64,000 nt of DNA from Polytrichum commune (taxonomy: Eukaryota; Streptophyta; Polytrichopsida; Polytrichales; Polytrichaceae), in contig OX485804.1 in the NCBI GenBank assembly GCA_950295325.1, forward strand, positions 6,758,001-6,822,000, in the 5' to 3' direction. The position numbers and the translations under genes were made by a program. Positions 23,718 through 37,660 of this stretch are shown piece by piece. How positions within the stretch are numbered: position 1 is the stretch's first letter; each line of letters starts with the position of its first letter. The notes below the pieces were generated by a model, which saw only the letters and a list, made by a program, of their open reading frames with translations, was not told the origin of the DNA and searched no databases.

Positions 23718-26700
23718 ATGATGATGACCTTGCAGAACGCCATGCGGCAACAGCCGGGGCAAATGATGTTCCCCCGGAATGCAGTGAAGCTTGACCCTGG
23801 CGACCATTTCGGTCATCATCTGAGCGCAGTAGAGATTCTTCACCCCACTTTTACTGGAGTAGGCGACGCTTTCGAAGGTAAGCTGTTGCTCGCACTTAGC
23901 TTTTCCCTCTAAATTTGCATTTATAGATATGACTCATGGGATGGCAAACCTTGTCATTCGCCGTCGTGGCAGCAGACCGTTCAGGTCGATTGTCTTAACT
24001 GAGCAACCCTGGTTTCGCCGCCTCTGAAGAAAATAGTGAAGATACTTGCATCGACTAATTGGAATACTTCCTTTCTATCACACCTTGGGAATAGGGAGGC
24101 CGAGGGTTAGCCTTTAATCGCTGTAATCGTCTTGCTTTCTTTCTGCGGAGCTTCTGTCTTACCCTGCATATATCAACCATTGACTGTTCGGAAGGGGTGG
24201 TCCCTAGAGAGGGGAAGCGTGTTGTGCTTTTCCGTGACTGTCGCTTGGTTGTATTTGTCTTTTGGCTTCGTGTCATGTGTACTGTTCGACAAGTACATTT
24301 TTTACTCCTGAGATTTGTTAGGTCGAGATGTGCAATTCGATACCACGAGTATTTGTCTTTCTTTCTCCGAAGCTTCTGTTTCTCTGCATATCAGCCATTG
24401 GCTGCTAGTACGGGATCCTTTCTAATCATGGAGGTTGCTGTGGCGTTGAGTGCACTGTCGTCTGACTGTATGCGTGATTAACTTTGGATCTTGCATACTC
24501 CTCCACAAGTACATATTTTACTCCTCTGAGGTTTGTCACGTCGAGCTGTGAAATTCGATACCATGGGGAGTTTCCATCCTTAATAGTTGATGCAACATCC
24601 TCATTGTTAGTCCAACCTTTTGGCTCTTGTGGACATCTTTATAATTTTGATGGTGATAGATGCTGGAGGTTTATCATCCTTGTTGAAGGGTTGAACATCT
24701 TAAGTATCTCTCGTCAGCCTTCTCTGAATTACCAGGAGGCAATATCGTTGAGCAGGTGGTTGCAAGTTTTGGTGCTCTAAAATAGTCTGGTAGTTTCCTT
24801 GACGATAAGTTCACCTGTAGCTACTTACACTTGGAATTGGTTGCAGTGGATGAAGACATCTTGTTGGCTGCGGCTCACCAGGAGTACAAAGCAGGCAACT
24901 GCAAGCTAGCTCTACAGCACTGCTTGTTAGTTCATGACAAGAGTCCACGGCGGACAGATGCACTATTGTTGCTGGGAGCCATTTATTACCAGGTTGACTT
25001 GTCTGCCATACTTGTGTTGAGTCACTCAAAGGGGTGCAGTGGACAAATTGTCAATCTATGAAGTAGAGTTTCTTGCTATCTTGCTTGCAGAAGGATTTTA
25101 GACAAAGTTATTTATGAGTGCACTTGAACGTGGCTTTAGGAAAAATCCCCTATTGGACCATGTCAAAATCAGGGCAAGGGAATACCAACAATATTGATCA
25201 TGACCTTTCAGATAATATCTTAGGGTGGGCTATATAGTACTTGTGGATATGAGACTGTGAATGATCAGCATACATTCTAATTATTCTCTTTGCTCTGCTG
25301 CAGCTTCATGACTACGACATGTGTATAGCCAAAAATCAACAAGCCATCCTCATTGAGCCTCAGTTTGCAGAGTGCTACAGCAACATGGCAAATGCCTTGA
25401 AGGTGGCCTGTCCATTTTATAGCACTTGTTCTGGGGATTGCTTACAGAGAGAGATATACTGAGTATAGAGCATTTTCTCATGCTAATACACTTTGTATTC
25501 AAAATACTGAATTTTGCATATAGAAGTTGTCAAGAAGAGACAGTTGTCGAATTATACCTGTTCAGTGATTCTACTTAATTTTCGTAGCAAGCCACAATTT
25601 AGCTAGACTTGGAGACTAGTGAGCACTGACAGAAAAGTGTTTCCACCTGCAGGAGAAAGGCGACATTGAAATTGCAATCCAGTACTACTTAACAGCAATT
25701 GAGGTTGGCCTCATTTTGGTTCTCAAGCAGTTTGTGTGAATGACAGTATGAGGACCTCTCATTTATTAAATACAGTTTTTCTTTTCTTTTTCAAGACTGC
25801 TCTCATTTTGTGATGCAGCTTGTGGTGTCCTTGAAAGACTTCTGCTTCAGAATTGTATTTAAGATTTCTAGAGGAGTGGGTCGTTAGAATCCATATGGCC
25901 ATGATTTTAAGCAGGAAAGTCAAATTTAGTACTCTCTGAGTTACTACTTGATCTGTATTGGAGAAAATTCACTAGAGGCAGTTTGCAGGTCGGGGCCATA
26001 GATTTGAGTAGGGTAAGAGGTTCTTCAAAGCAAGGTCTAGTTTGTTCTCTCTTCGGATTGACATTCCTCTGACAAAATCACAAATAGGATGAAGGTTGAG
26101 TGCTCTAATCAGCGACTACTTTTTCTATGCCTTCAAGGAGTTTGGGTTGTGTTTCTATCCCTCCACAACTTGTTCATGTACTCAAATGGGGGTTTCCAGG
26201 TGTGAGAGGAAGGGCAGTGTATCTTAATAGCACATGAACGCCATGATTAGTACAAAATAAGTCCAAAATTTTAAATGCACTTGCTTGTAGGCCTTGATCT
26301 CTTTCTTATGACTGAACAGTACACATACGTCCTAGTCATTTAGCAGCTTAGGGAAGCCATATCTTACATCCATTACCCTCTTATTTCAATGTTGTGCAAT
26401 TTTTAACAAAAGGATTGCCACACCCATCATTATTAGCAGCTAGGTCAGTACAGTGCATCAAGCGAGAAGTCAAATGAAGCAGAATGTGTAGTTTATATTA
26501 AGTATCATATTAGTGTGAACTGTATGTCAAAGCAGTCTTTATTAACAGAAAGATTTATCCTTGTCCTAAAGGTGAGCAACTTGTCCTATGCACAAGCTAA
26601 TGGAAACAAGACAACCCCTGCGGTAGTCATCAGAGTGTGGAGGACATCATCGAATTGCTGTCAGCTGTAGGATGAGTCGATTCTTCACATGCTCAGAAGA

Positions 26701-29700
26701 TAGACATACTTAAACAATTTCTTAACATGTGCTGTTGTTGCTTGACAGCTTAAGCCCAACTTTTGTGATGCATGGTCAAACTTGGCAAGTGCTTATATGA
26801 GGCAAGGGAAGCTTCAAGAAGCAGCTGATTGCTGTCGGCATGCCCTTATGCTGAACCCTCGGCTGGTATGTCAGTGAAGGAATATTATGACAAAGTGCTC
26901 ACTGTAGAATTTGGGCCTTCATCACTTCACTTTTGAAGTCTTTTCGTGGCATTTGATTGGTGGTGTAGGTTTGCAGGGAATTGAGCTGGGTTCTTCTGAA
27001 AGGTGTAGCCTTCATTATTTTATGCATCTTGGGACTAGCTAGTTTGCAGACAAGCTTTTTGGGAGTTTGAGCTAGGCTAATTTCATGAATATTTTTCATG
27101 TCACAGGTTGATGCCCATAGTAACTTGGGGAACTTGCTCAAGGCTCAGGGATTGACCCATCATGTAAAGTACTAACCTCCATATATTGCAATAGTCAAGA
27201 GACAATGATGTAGTAGATGTGCCTTATTCTATTTAGTTTGCTTGCATTCTGTATTTGTGGTTTTGCACTGTAGGAATGCTGCATTATTCAGGTTACTAAT
27301 GAACCACAATCTTTGTTTCTAATCTGTTTCATCTTTTTGGTTGTATCTATTTCTCTGTGTGCTTAACTTCAGCTTTTTGATCTTGGGGGTGTTATAGGCA
27401 TATCTTTGTTACATTGAGGCAATACGGCTTCAGCCTACATTTGCAATTGCATGGTCAAATCTTGCTGGTTTACTCATGGAGGCAGGAGAACTACAGAAAG
27501 CTCTGGTTTATTACAAGGTTTGTTTAAGCCACCTGAAATGCATTAACTATTGGGTGCAAATATCTATGTGTTGGTTTATATTCTTTTGCATGCAGCTATG
27601 TACATATGATCATTTGTTTTGGGTTTGATCATTGTATACTTGGCTTTTCCCGCGGTCAGGTTGGATGCATGAGAAGAAGAGGTTGTTTGGAGGGGTGATC
27701 CTCCTGTACCAGCATCACTAGAAAGCTTCCACTTGAAAGTTTTGAAATGCAAGTTTGGAGGAGCCCACATATGTGCAAGCACTGCTTTCTATTTTATGTA
27801 AGCTCCTGCTTGCAGCCTTGGAGCTTATGCTGATATTGTGTGACACTTTTGTACGTCCTAACAGGAAGCAATTCGACTGAAACCCAATTTTGCAGATGCA
27901 CATCTTAACCAAGGGAATGTTCTAAAGGTGTGTGTTCTTTTTGTCAGCCATTTATTCCATTGATTTATAACTAAAAGTAGCAACATCCCGTCCTTACTAG
28001 TCACTACAAGAGCCCAAGTTGTTATTGTCGTCCCATCATCTGTTGGATACTTTCTAATTATCATATGTACCCTTTTTTTGTCCAAGCCCTTTTCGGGTAA
28101 TGTAGAATCTACTAAGGGTCTGATTTGTCTATTTGCTGGTTGTATTTCCTGCTGAGTATTGGAAGTAATCAGATGAAGGCAATTTGTGCAGGCACTTGGT
28201 AGGCACCAAGAGGCAGTTGCATGTTACAACCGTTCTATCCAATTGCAACCAGATTGTGCTATTGCATACGGTAAGTACATCAATTAGGGTGACCTACTTA
28301 TGATGGTGCACAAAGAGTCGCTTAGAGGTTAGACATGACTGCTGCCACCTTTCTTGTTGTGAAGTGTTGATGTGGTGTAAGTGATGGAAAATTTTCTGCG
28401 TGTGTATTAATTGGCTGATCAATGCACAAAGGAAGCCTCACTTGCATAATGCAACATTTAGGACAATGACAAGTTTGAACAGTCTAGAAGCTTTCAACCC
28501 TCAACTGCCCAAGAGGCTGGTTTTCCATAGGGTGGTTCAAAAAACTCCATACGGAAAGCAATTTATGAGAGTATTTGAAAAACTTAAAGTAGACCTCCTC
28601 GTTGATCAACTAGTTGGAAAGTTGCTTCCCACCTCTTGTAGGTCAGTGGAGCTTTTCATACAGAAAGCTGAGGCTTGGGCAGTTAAGGGTTTTTCTGTGA
28701 CTTGGGAGCAGATTTTGATGTTGATGCCTTCAAAGCTGCCAACTGCCAGCTAGGGAAGCTACTATGCTCACCAGGAGCACCAGGGGCATCCTTGGTGCTG
28801 CTAAGAGCACATGCGGTTAGGTCTAGTTGATCTCTAACTCGGTATATGTTTTCTTCCTTTTTGGTAAGGATTATCCTTTGGAAGTTGATGTGTTTAGCTG
28901 TGTCTGACAGTCTGCCCTTTGCGTTGTCTGTGGGTTGTCTCCTCTTCTCTATCATTCCCGTGACGGCGTGCAGGTCAAGACAAATTTATGGGACTTCCAA
29001 GTTTGCATTTGTTACTTGTTATCCAGGAAATAATCCTAAAAGATGGTTCAGTAGCATTCTATTTAGTGCAGTTACTTCTGAGCTAAGCTCGAAGCTGCAC
29101 TGGGTTTGTGTTATTTAAAGGCTTGTAACACCCTTACAACCATTCATCTGTGTGGAACTTCCACCCGGGGCTATTCCTACCTTCCTTGAGTGCAGAATGT
29201 TCCTTGTTACTGCTGTGATCAGCTGTTTCAATAAGGAACTATACAGGACATTTCTATGTGGGCAACACACAGGTGGCAGCAGTTGTGGATGATGGTGATG
29301 GATTTAAAGTAGATGTTAACACCTCTGCGGCACCATTCAAGTTGGAAAGACACTCTGAGGGCCATGGAGGCATCTAGGAGTAAAAGGTCACATGGTTTGC
29401 TGCATACATAGCTTGGTTCTGGTTGTGGGTGCAGGAAATCTTGCAAGCGTGTATTATGAACAAGGCCTTCTTGATTTAGCTATTGTTCACTACAAGCAAG
29501 CTCTGTTACTGGATACTTCCTTTTTGGAGGCCTACAATAATCTGGTATGCTTCTTTGTCTTTTTGTATATGAATATGTGTGCATTGGTGGCTCAGCTTGG
29601 TTTTGTGAAGATGGAAAGTGTCAAGGATTATCTAAAGGCTAGTCCAAGTAAATGATTCTATTATTATGTTTCCTCTATTCAGGGTAATGCATTGAAGGAT

Positions 29701-31567
29701 GCAGGTCGGGTGGACGAAGCCATGACTTGCTATCAGGTATGAGTTAGAATCAAGTTGCCTAGAGCATCCATAGAGACAAACAAAACATGCAATCAAGCTA
29801 TTCTCACAGTTATTGCTCCCAAGTTTCATAAACTTGAATTGGAACTACTATTGAGTAGTAATATGTAGTATTTTCAGGTCGAAATCCCTGAAATTATAAA
29901 TGTTTGTCACAGATTCACGGGAATCCTAGTAAAGGAGTTTTGCCAAAGACATTTTTGTGCCTAAGTTTTTTCATTTAAATTATATAATACTGAAAATTTC
30001 ATGAGATATTTATCCTACACTCTGCTGAGTTTGTTTTTAAAATAATATTTTTTAATTTGATACCTCCATTCATGTAATACACTTCCATTTCTCCTACCCT
30101 TCTCAACTCTCAGATAATGTGTTTTTTTTTGTATTTGCCCCTAAGGAACTTGAAAATTTGGTTGAAAAACGCATGGTGAAGTGAAAAGGAATGCTATCCA
30201 TACCATTTGGGATCTGCAAGTCTTGAGAAAAACATGTATACTGGATTTCCCATTGCCAAATTGCAGAGTGTGCATCAAATAATGTTGGATCTTCTTTCAA
30301 TTGTACCTTACTTGATAACTTGGTCTGCTTACAGAATTGTCTTGCTCTTCAGTCCAACCATCCACAGGCACTTACAAACCTTGGTAACATCTACATGGAG
30401 TGGTAGGTTCTAGTTACTTGTTAATCTATCCTTGTAGTTACTTCTTGTATTCTCCAACTGCTTCTTTGCTTGTTTGGTCGAGAGTGGCCGTTTTATGTGC
30501 TGTTTCAGACTGTCAAATTTCAGTGGTTACTTGCTCCTTGTTTTGTTGGCTTGAAGTTTCAATTGTTCTGTCTATTGCATGAGCTGGTGCACATGCAGAT
30601 GCACAGAATGTTTAGCACCGAGTGGGCAGAAATGATTTTCTGAAGGCAGATTTTTAGTCCATTTGGAGGTGGGCGTCAGTCATCAAAACATACCAGTATC
30701 TTGCACTTCTCACAAAGTGGTAATTTTGGTGTGATATAGGAATATGGTGAATGTTGCAGCTTCATTCTACAATGCAACTATCAATGTCACATCTGGATTA
30801 TCTGCACCTTACAGCAATTTGGCCACAATCTATAAGCAGCAGGTATGCTATCATGTGCCCACCATTGCTGTAGATCTTGATTTTTTTTGCTAGGGTATAT
30901 GGAAATTTTATGGACATTTTTCCCTGTTAAAGTGGTGTAAAGGTTATTATACTCTTCTTTGGCTTTTGACGAAATTTTGATGTGGATTGCACATTGGGCA
31001 GGGTCACTATGCAGAGGCCATTGCATGTTATAATGAGGTCATGAGGATAGATCCCATGGCTGCAGACGGACTTGTGAATCGGGGGAACACGTTGAAGGAG
31101 GTGGGCCGAGTCAGCGAGGCCATCCAGGATTACATTCGGGCTGTAGCCATATGTCCAACTATGGCAGAAGGGCATGCTAATCTTGCTTCTGCTTACAAGG
31201 ACAGGTTGTTATTAAAGATTTCAAATCTCAGTGTTGTTACTCTTATTGCAAATCTATTTGTGTTTGTTGTGTGGTATTGCATCTGTACACAATCATTGGT
31301 CATTGTGTGACTTCGATTTAAAGCATTTTGTGAGGAAAGAGTAGATTGGTGAAGGTTGGTTGTCCAGGTGTGAATAGCAGTTCCATCTGTAAATTCATAA
31401 ATAGGTTCTTAAAATGTCTCTCCTTTCTTTTTGTCAAACTGAATAGTCTTTTTTACTTTTTTGAAAACAGTGGGCATGTAGAAGCTGCTATCAAAAGTTA
31501 CAAGCAGGCACTTCAGCTCCGTGCAGATTTTCCGGAGGCTACTTGCAATCTTCTCCACACGCTCCAG
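23718..31567 (+). other. SEC: SEC exon map, part 1: leader and TPR half (exons 1-15)
   Basis: Exons, each checked for reading frame across both borders: 1 23718-23877; 2 24847-24992; 3 25304-25402; 4 25653-25703; 5 26749-26865; 6 27107-27163; 7 27398-27517; 8 27865-27927; 9 28192-28270; 10 29435-29544; 11 29683-29736; 12 30335-30402; 13 30740-30842; 14 31002-31204; 15 31471-31567. Borders are GT-AG except the donor after exon 15. The smallest exons are 51, 54 and 57 bp, and introns run from about 140 to 1164 bp. Exon 1 is the least certain because its product is poorly conserved, but its phase fits exon 2 exactly and it ends in a clean GAAG/GTAAGC donor. Confidence 0.92.
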
Positions 31568-34500
31568 GCAAGTTGCTGCAAAATCAGAGCAGGATATATT
31601 AATCTGTTCAATCATCACAAGACATGGATTGAAAGTGTTGAAAATATGGGGAAGCAAAAGTGAAGGTCTTGCATATCAGATCCTTAGATACCTTGGTTGA
31701 AAGTAGGGAATGCCATTCAATTGATGATGTTGTGTCTGAAATTAACTTTTTTTTTTTGTACACCTACCTGCAGTGCGTGTGTGACTGGGATGACCGAGAT
31801 AAGAAATTCATTGAGATTGAGGCTGTGGTGCGACAGCAGATCAAGGTATTGATTTTGTCAAACCTGTTTATTCAAAAGGTGTAGATTTTAGTGGTGCGTC
31901 ATGATAAAGATATAAGTCTCACCTACAACCTTGCAAGAGAATGTCTTGTTACATAAACCTATGTCATCACCAAACACCACATTTTCAAGATGTAAAGCAA
32001 ATGATAAGTCTAGGTGACTAACCTGTGAATATATAAACAGACGTTTTAAGAGCAAGACCACAAGCTGTATTAATAAGAGGACAAGAAAGTGGCCGAGAGC
32101 AGAACATGGCTGGTACTGTGTCCCTGCTGCTGGAACTGTTGAAACTTGGCCACATTGTGAAAACCCTGTCAATCAATCGTCTCACTCAACAAAGGTCTGG
32201 ATTATCATAAATATGCCTGTCAAATTATCCAGAGATGTCACAATATGCGTTGATATTTGGATAAGGATGGAGGTGACATTACTAGCTTATGCCCTCCTAT
32301 CATAATAGTCAATATTATGGAGCTTCCTGCTCCTCGGACATACATGTATTGTCTGTTATGCTCTTGAATGTGAGCCCATATTGCACTTCTAATACAATAT
32401 CTCATTTGTAAAGTGATAAGAGTATATAGATTTTAAATGACAAGTTCACAACCCTATGTTTGAAACTGGTAATATCAAATACACCAAAAAAAAAATCTTC
32501 TTGCAATGTGCAGTACTTGGCACAACCCTCATAGCTAGTGACTTGCTCTTTCTGAGTGTCCCAGTTTAACTATAAAAATATGGCTTCCTAAATGAGTGTC
32601 GAAGTAGGGGATCTTGAGATGTCACTTACCAACATTGCAATCTTCTCAGATGGGAAATCCTTTTCCTTCCAGAACTTCAGCCAAAGTATTTTCACCTAAG
32701 AGTCATCAAGAGATGTCCTCTTCTGAAATATTCTGTGGCTCAAGATCTGTGTAGCATATTTGCCTGCGAGTATTTGGCTCATTAGCAACTATGTCTAATT
32801 GTTGGTGCAGATGCGACTTCTACCCAGTGTACAACCTTTCCATGCAATAGCATATCCGATTGATGCCAATCTGGCACTGGAGATAAGGTACTGGTCAAAC
32901 AATTTCAAGCTATCATGACTGTACTTCCAATCTGGAGAGTGGTAGTCTCACTATAATTAAAGAACTTTGCTAAGTCCTAGCTGCAGGGGCTGTTATCTGA
33001 CAAGGCACAATTTGTCTGACTTAGTTGCATCATGGTACAAACTCTTTGTTTTCCTTCATTAGATTTATTGCTCACCTATCTGGTGTCTTTTATTTAGGCA
33101 CAAGATCTGTGGGCGATTTTAATTCTACCTAAGAGCTTTCTTGAGAACTGAAAGTTGATTCTTCAATTCTAGAAACTTGTAAATAGTTTAGGTTCTTAGT
33201 TTCTTCCGAGATGTGTTAACTGATAAATATTTTCAAGTTTTCAGGAGTCCCTGTCTTTCTAGGCATTCATTACTTTAGAGCTGCTGAGCTGACAATTGAG
33301 GTTTATTAGACTGGTTGTCCATGATCTGGTTCATTATCTTATGAATTGTAAGTATTTTCAAAGGTCTTCTAATGCAGGTTGTTTTTGTATGCAGTCGGAA
33401 ATATGCAGAGCATTGCTCTTTGATAGCGTCAAGATTTGGTTCATTCTCATTTAACCACCCTACAGGTGTTCGAGTGAAAAGTGAAGGTGGTAGTGGGCGC
33501 CTAAGGGTTGGGTGAGTTGCGCAGGCTCTATTGTAGAATTTGTTTTGGGCTTCATTTTAAATTAGTCAAGTTTCTCTTTCCTATTTAAGATGTTTAAAGA
33601 GTTCTCAGTACACTTGATCGGATGCAGGTACGTGAGCAGTGACTTTGGGAATCATCCTCTCTCTCACTTAATGGGTTCCGTCTTTGGCATGCACAATCGT
33701 GAGCATGTAGAGGTGAGTCATGGTGCAGACAATGTGACGTTTGTTTTGCTCTGTGTTCAGGAGGTTGTCAAGAACCACATTCTCTTATATTTGGGAGACA
33801 TACTCCATGTACAGTCCACAAGTGGTTGTTAATATTAGCTCATGGCTATGATGTGTTTTCTCTGCATAGGCATCGGGGGAATATGTGTAGAGAACATAGA
33901 AGCACCTAGTGTAGTAATGTTTATAGGGTCTCAACTCAAGTGTCTGCTACCTTTTGATTTTGTTGGATATGATTTGTAGGTGTTCTGCTATGCACTAAGT
34001 CAAAGTGACAGGAGTGAGTGGAGGCAACGTATATCTGCAGAGGCCGAGCATTTTATAGATGTTTCTGCCATGGCATCAGATGTGATAGCTCAACTGATAT
34101 GTGATGCCCAGATTCAGATCCTTGTCAACCTTAATGGCTATACAAAGGTATCTAACTGCAAGTTGTCTTTGTCAGAGCAACTACAAATTTTGATTCTGAT
34201 CGAATTTGTTCAGCTGCAGATGCTGGTTCTATGCAGACCTGCTTTCTTTGCACTATGGAGATGCATCGAAGTTCATGATATGATTTCTCTTGTTTAATGC
34301 ATTAATGCATGCAAACTTATTTGTTTCATCTTATTGTGTAGGGAGCAAGAAACGAGATTTTTGCTATGCAGCCAGCACCCATCCAGGTCTCATACATGGG
34401 ATTTCCGGGTACTACTGGTGCCGATTACATTGATTACCTAGTTACTGATGAGGTATATTGCATTGCAATTTTGTTTGTTTTGTGTATCATATGCATTTTG

Positions 34501-37278
34501 GTGGACCCATTTTGTGGCACTGTGTATTTTGATGAACGTAGTGCAGAAATTTGAATTGTCAGTTGAGAGTTACTTATTATGTCTTTGTGGTGCAGCTGGT
34601 GTCTCCAAAGGAATTTTCACATATCTACTCAGAAAAGATTGTCCACTTACCACATTGCTACTTTGTCAATGACTACAAGCAGGTATTACTGAAGCTACAT
34701 ATTGCAGGGGACAATTTTGAATTCTAGCATGACTATATCTGAAGTCAGTCTCTTCTGTTTAGTGCAGATCATTTTTTGGATCAGTTTGCCACACCCTGTA
34801 TGTGCACAAACCTTCAGGTTACCTGCATATGTGTACTGGTTGCAAAATTGTCTACTGCAATATGTCCGCTGATAATATGTCTTGTTTGTAGTTTGTTTTG
34901 TGTTGCTGAGGTCATCCTCTGTTTTGCAACATTTGGTCTTGACAATGTAGTGTATATAGATCGGTACATACAATTTCCTTTGAAGCTCTAACAATATGTT
35001 CTTTGTGTATATTTGCGGCATGAGGCGCTTTTATTGTTTTACTTCATATTTGTGGCCTTCATTCATTTTGTCAGGGTGCGAATATTGTTGTCTAGTAGGT
35101 TGGGTAATTGCTTACTTACTAGAGCTTCTTATGTGCAGAGGAATCGTGATGTGCTGGATCCTACAATCAACATGAAGAGGTCGGATTATGGTTTGCCTGA
35201 AGACAAGTTTTTGTTTGCTTGTTTTAATCAGCTTTACAAGATGGATCCTGAGATATTTTCAACATGGTAAGTACTCAAACTTTCAATGTATTGATGATAT
35301 ACATATTCTAAGTATGGTTTCCTCCTGATATGCCATCCCTCTGAAAGGGAAGTGGTATATTTTCTCACAGATGTGAAACATCAAAGAGAAATTTTTGAAC
35401 TTGCTAGAGCCATCATGAAGAGGACACTGGGATGACACTGTATTCTGCCCTTGAGTAATCAATAGCGGGGTTAGGGTGCAACCTTATTGTCAGAGATTAG
35501 AAGTCTGAGTTGGGAACTATATTGACATACCTCATGTGAAGCTCAAAACATATCACTTTATAGTTCTGATGCACAGAAATAAACTGGTGAGGATCACTCA
35601 AAGGGAGGAAGGTGTAAATAAAGTGCAATCTTCCTTCTTCCAAGGCAGGAAGCTAGAAAATTTAAATACTGTGCATTTGGTGTGTTGTTGCAAAAGATTC
35701 TAATGTTTGAATTTGTAATGTGAGAGCTACAGGGATGTTTTGCTACACACTGACACCTGCATGTTCATGTCTTGTCAACATCTTATAGTTCACTGTTTTA
35801 TGGCCGCCCTGTATTTGTAATATCTCAACCTTGAGAACTGCATTACAATGTTTCAGGTGTAGGATATTGAAACGTGTACCCAACAGTGCACTTTGGCTTT
35901 TGCGGTTCCCAGCAGCAGGGGAAACTCGTTTACGTGCATGTAAGATGTATTTCATTATCTTGGTTATGTTAAATGAGCCATTCTAAATGTTGGCTTATTT
36001 CTGTTGCAAAATCTATTTAGTTCTTTCTTATAGCTTCTGGTTCATGTGTCCAGCACTGTTTAAAGTCTATGTGACCTTCTCATTTCAGATTGACTCATGT
36101 GATGTTCCTTTCAGGAACATGGAGTTTAGTTTTGCAGCCTGATCTCAAGTCATGTACTTGAAGTAAAGTACAGCGTCTGAATTGTGACATCCTTCTGTCT
36201 GTACAGTTGCAGCTGCACAAGGGGTTAGGCCTGAGCAGATTATTTTCACGGATGTGGCTGCCAAGAATGAACATATTAGACGCAGTGCCTTGGCAGACCT
36301 CTTCCTTGACACGTATGTGGTATCATTGTTTCTTGTTTCTTGTTTCTTGTTTCAAAAGCTCTACTGATGAATTGAAATGTTTTGTTGGTTCGGATTACTC
36401 TGCAGTAATTGCCCTGTAGTACTTCCTTGAATGTATGCATTATTAGCCAAGCCTATTTTCTGAAGTTTACCAATGACATTTGGAATGAGTTGTCTGTCAT
36501 TAGTTTTATTTTGAAGCTTTGCACTCCTGTAGACAAGTGTTGGTGAGAAATCTTGTGCCCTTATTGAATATGGGCTTTTGCTTTAAATGATGTATGTTGC
36601 CATCTTTGGAATGCAGGCCCCTCTGTAATGCACATACCACAGGCACTGATGTACTTTGGGCAGGCTTACCTATGGTGACCTTACCTCTTGAGAAGATGGC
36701 AACACGAGTAGCCATGTCCTTGTGCTATGCAGCTGGCTTTGGAGAAGAGATGGTTGTCAGTAGGTGTGTTTCTCTGTTAGATTGTATGTCACTTCCTGGT
36801 TCAGTTGCAATTTGGTTGGTATCTATAAGGTTGGATTTTCAACCCATTGACAAGCCCAAATTTCTTTGCAGCATGCAAGAATATGAAGAAAAGGCAGTGA
36901 CACTCGCAACAAATCCCACTATGCTGAGGAATTTGACTGCAGATCTTCGAGCTTCTCGACTTTCATCCCCCTTGTTTGATACCACACGTTGGGTAAGTAA
37001 AAGCTGAAATTTGCTGGAAATTGTAACCAGTGTGCCCTTAGGAATCAGTCTGTTTTTCTACCAACTAAGTTCAGCATGTTTGCTGAATCTATACAGTTGG
37101 AATTTTCACACCTTGATTTAAACATGTTTCTATGTGCAAGAAATAACATACTGTTCACATGCAGGTCCGGAATCTTGAGAGGGCGTACTTTAAAATGTGG
37201 AACTTGCACTGCACTGGCAGTCAGCCACAACCATTTAAAGTGCTCGAGGATGATGCTCAATTCCCTTACGACCAATAA
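23718..37278 (+). CDS. SEC: SECRET AGENT-type protein O-GlcNAc transferase, 28 exons, complete
   Basis: The spliced exons total 2943 nt and give a 980-residue protein with no frame break; Arabidopsis SEC is 977. The enzyme moves GlcNAc from UDP-GlcNAc to Ser/Thr of nuclear and cytosolic proteins. Residues 1-53 are a weakly conserved leader. About 54-509 hold roughly 13 TPRs with the family's Asn ladder (WSNLA, HSNLG, YGNLA, YNNLG, HANLA). The rest is the GT41 catalytic region: [15 protein letters not shown] with the conserved His at about 607, [15 protein letters not shown] at 691-705, FNQLYK with Lys 782 (expected UDP contact), and [11 protein letters not shown] from 860. The related SPINDLY O-fucosyltransferase is less likely, because the C-terminal half follows SEC nearly residue by residue. 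ATG 23718 has a GCCGCC context. One oddity is Ala 859, where Gly is usual in CNGHTTG. Confidence 0.97.
31568..31773 (+). other. SEC: Non-canonical GC-AG intron of SEC (intron 15)
   Basis: The donor is CAG/GCAAGT and the acceptor CTGCAG. Only splicing at the GC joins LLHTLQ to CVCDWDD, as in plant SEC proteins. No GT at the right phase lies nearby. The donor otherwise matches the 5' splice consensus closely, as expected for GC-AG introns. Retaining the intron would add about 30 residues and then a stop. Confidence 0.9.
31774..37278 (+). other. SEC: SEC exon map, part 2: catalytic half (exons 16-28)
   Basis: Exons: 16 31774-31845; 17 32811-32887; 18 33395-33511; 19 33628-33712; 20 33980-34147; 21 34342-34452; 22 34596-34682; 23 35139-35266; 24 35857-35939; 25 36207-36312; 26 36617-36763; 27 36872-36992; 28 37165-37278 with TAA stop at 37276-37278. 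All these introns have GT-AG borders and phases agree at every junction. The conserved catalytic motifs fall in exons 19 (DFGNHP), 21 (FPGTTG), 23 (FNQLYK) and 26 (HTTGTD). The final exon encodes the family-typical KMWNLHC and FKVLEDD segments. Confidence 0.95.
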
Positions 37279-37660
37279 CAGTGGTGTAATTGGGTTGGAG
37301 TTATTTGAGTGGACTACATCATATTTGAAAAGCTAGAATTTTCATGCAAGTCTGTGGCATCTCCCATTTGACACACTTGCAAGGATGTTCTTTTCTGAAT
37401 ATATTGGCTATAGGATGCTAACTGCATATGGCTCCGAGTTTAATGGAACCAGTTACTTAAGAGCTGCACTGAAGGATGCCATGAGAGCAGTGGCACACTG
37501 ACATGAAAAGCCACAGGTGGTACCCATCGAGAGGCTTCAACAGCCAAACTCACTGTAGGTCCCCTCCTTCTATCTAGAGCTGAATTGGCTGTTTTAGGTT
37601 GTAGTTTTACTCTAGTTCTAGTATTATATGAAGCTCGATACTGTACATACAGGTTTGGAT
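37279..37660 (+). other. Probable 3' UTR of SEC
   Basis: T-rich non-coding sequence follows the SEC stop. The base composition resembles the SEC introns to about 37650, with TATTATATGA near 37620 as a possible polyadenylation element. The end is not defined by the sequence. Confidence 0.35.
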
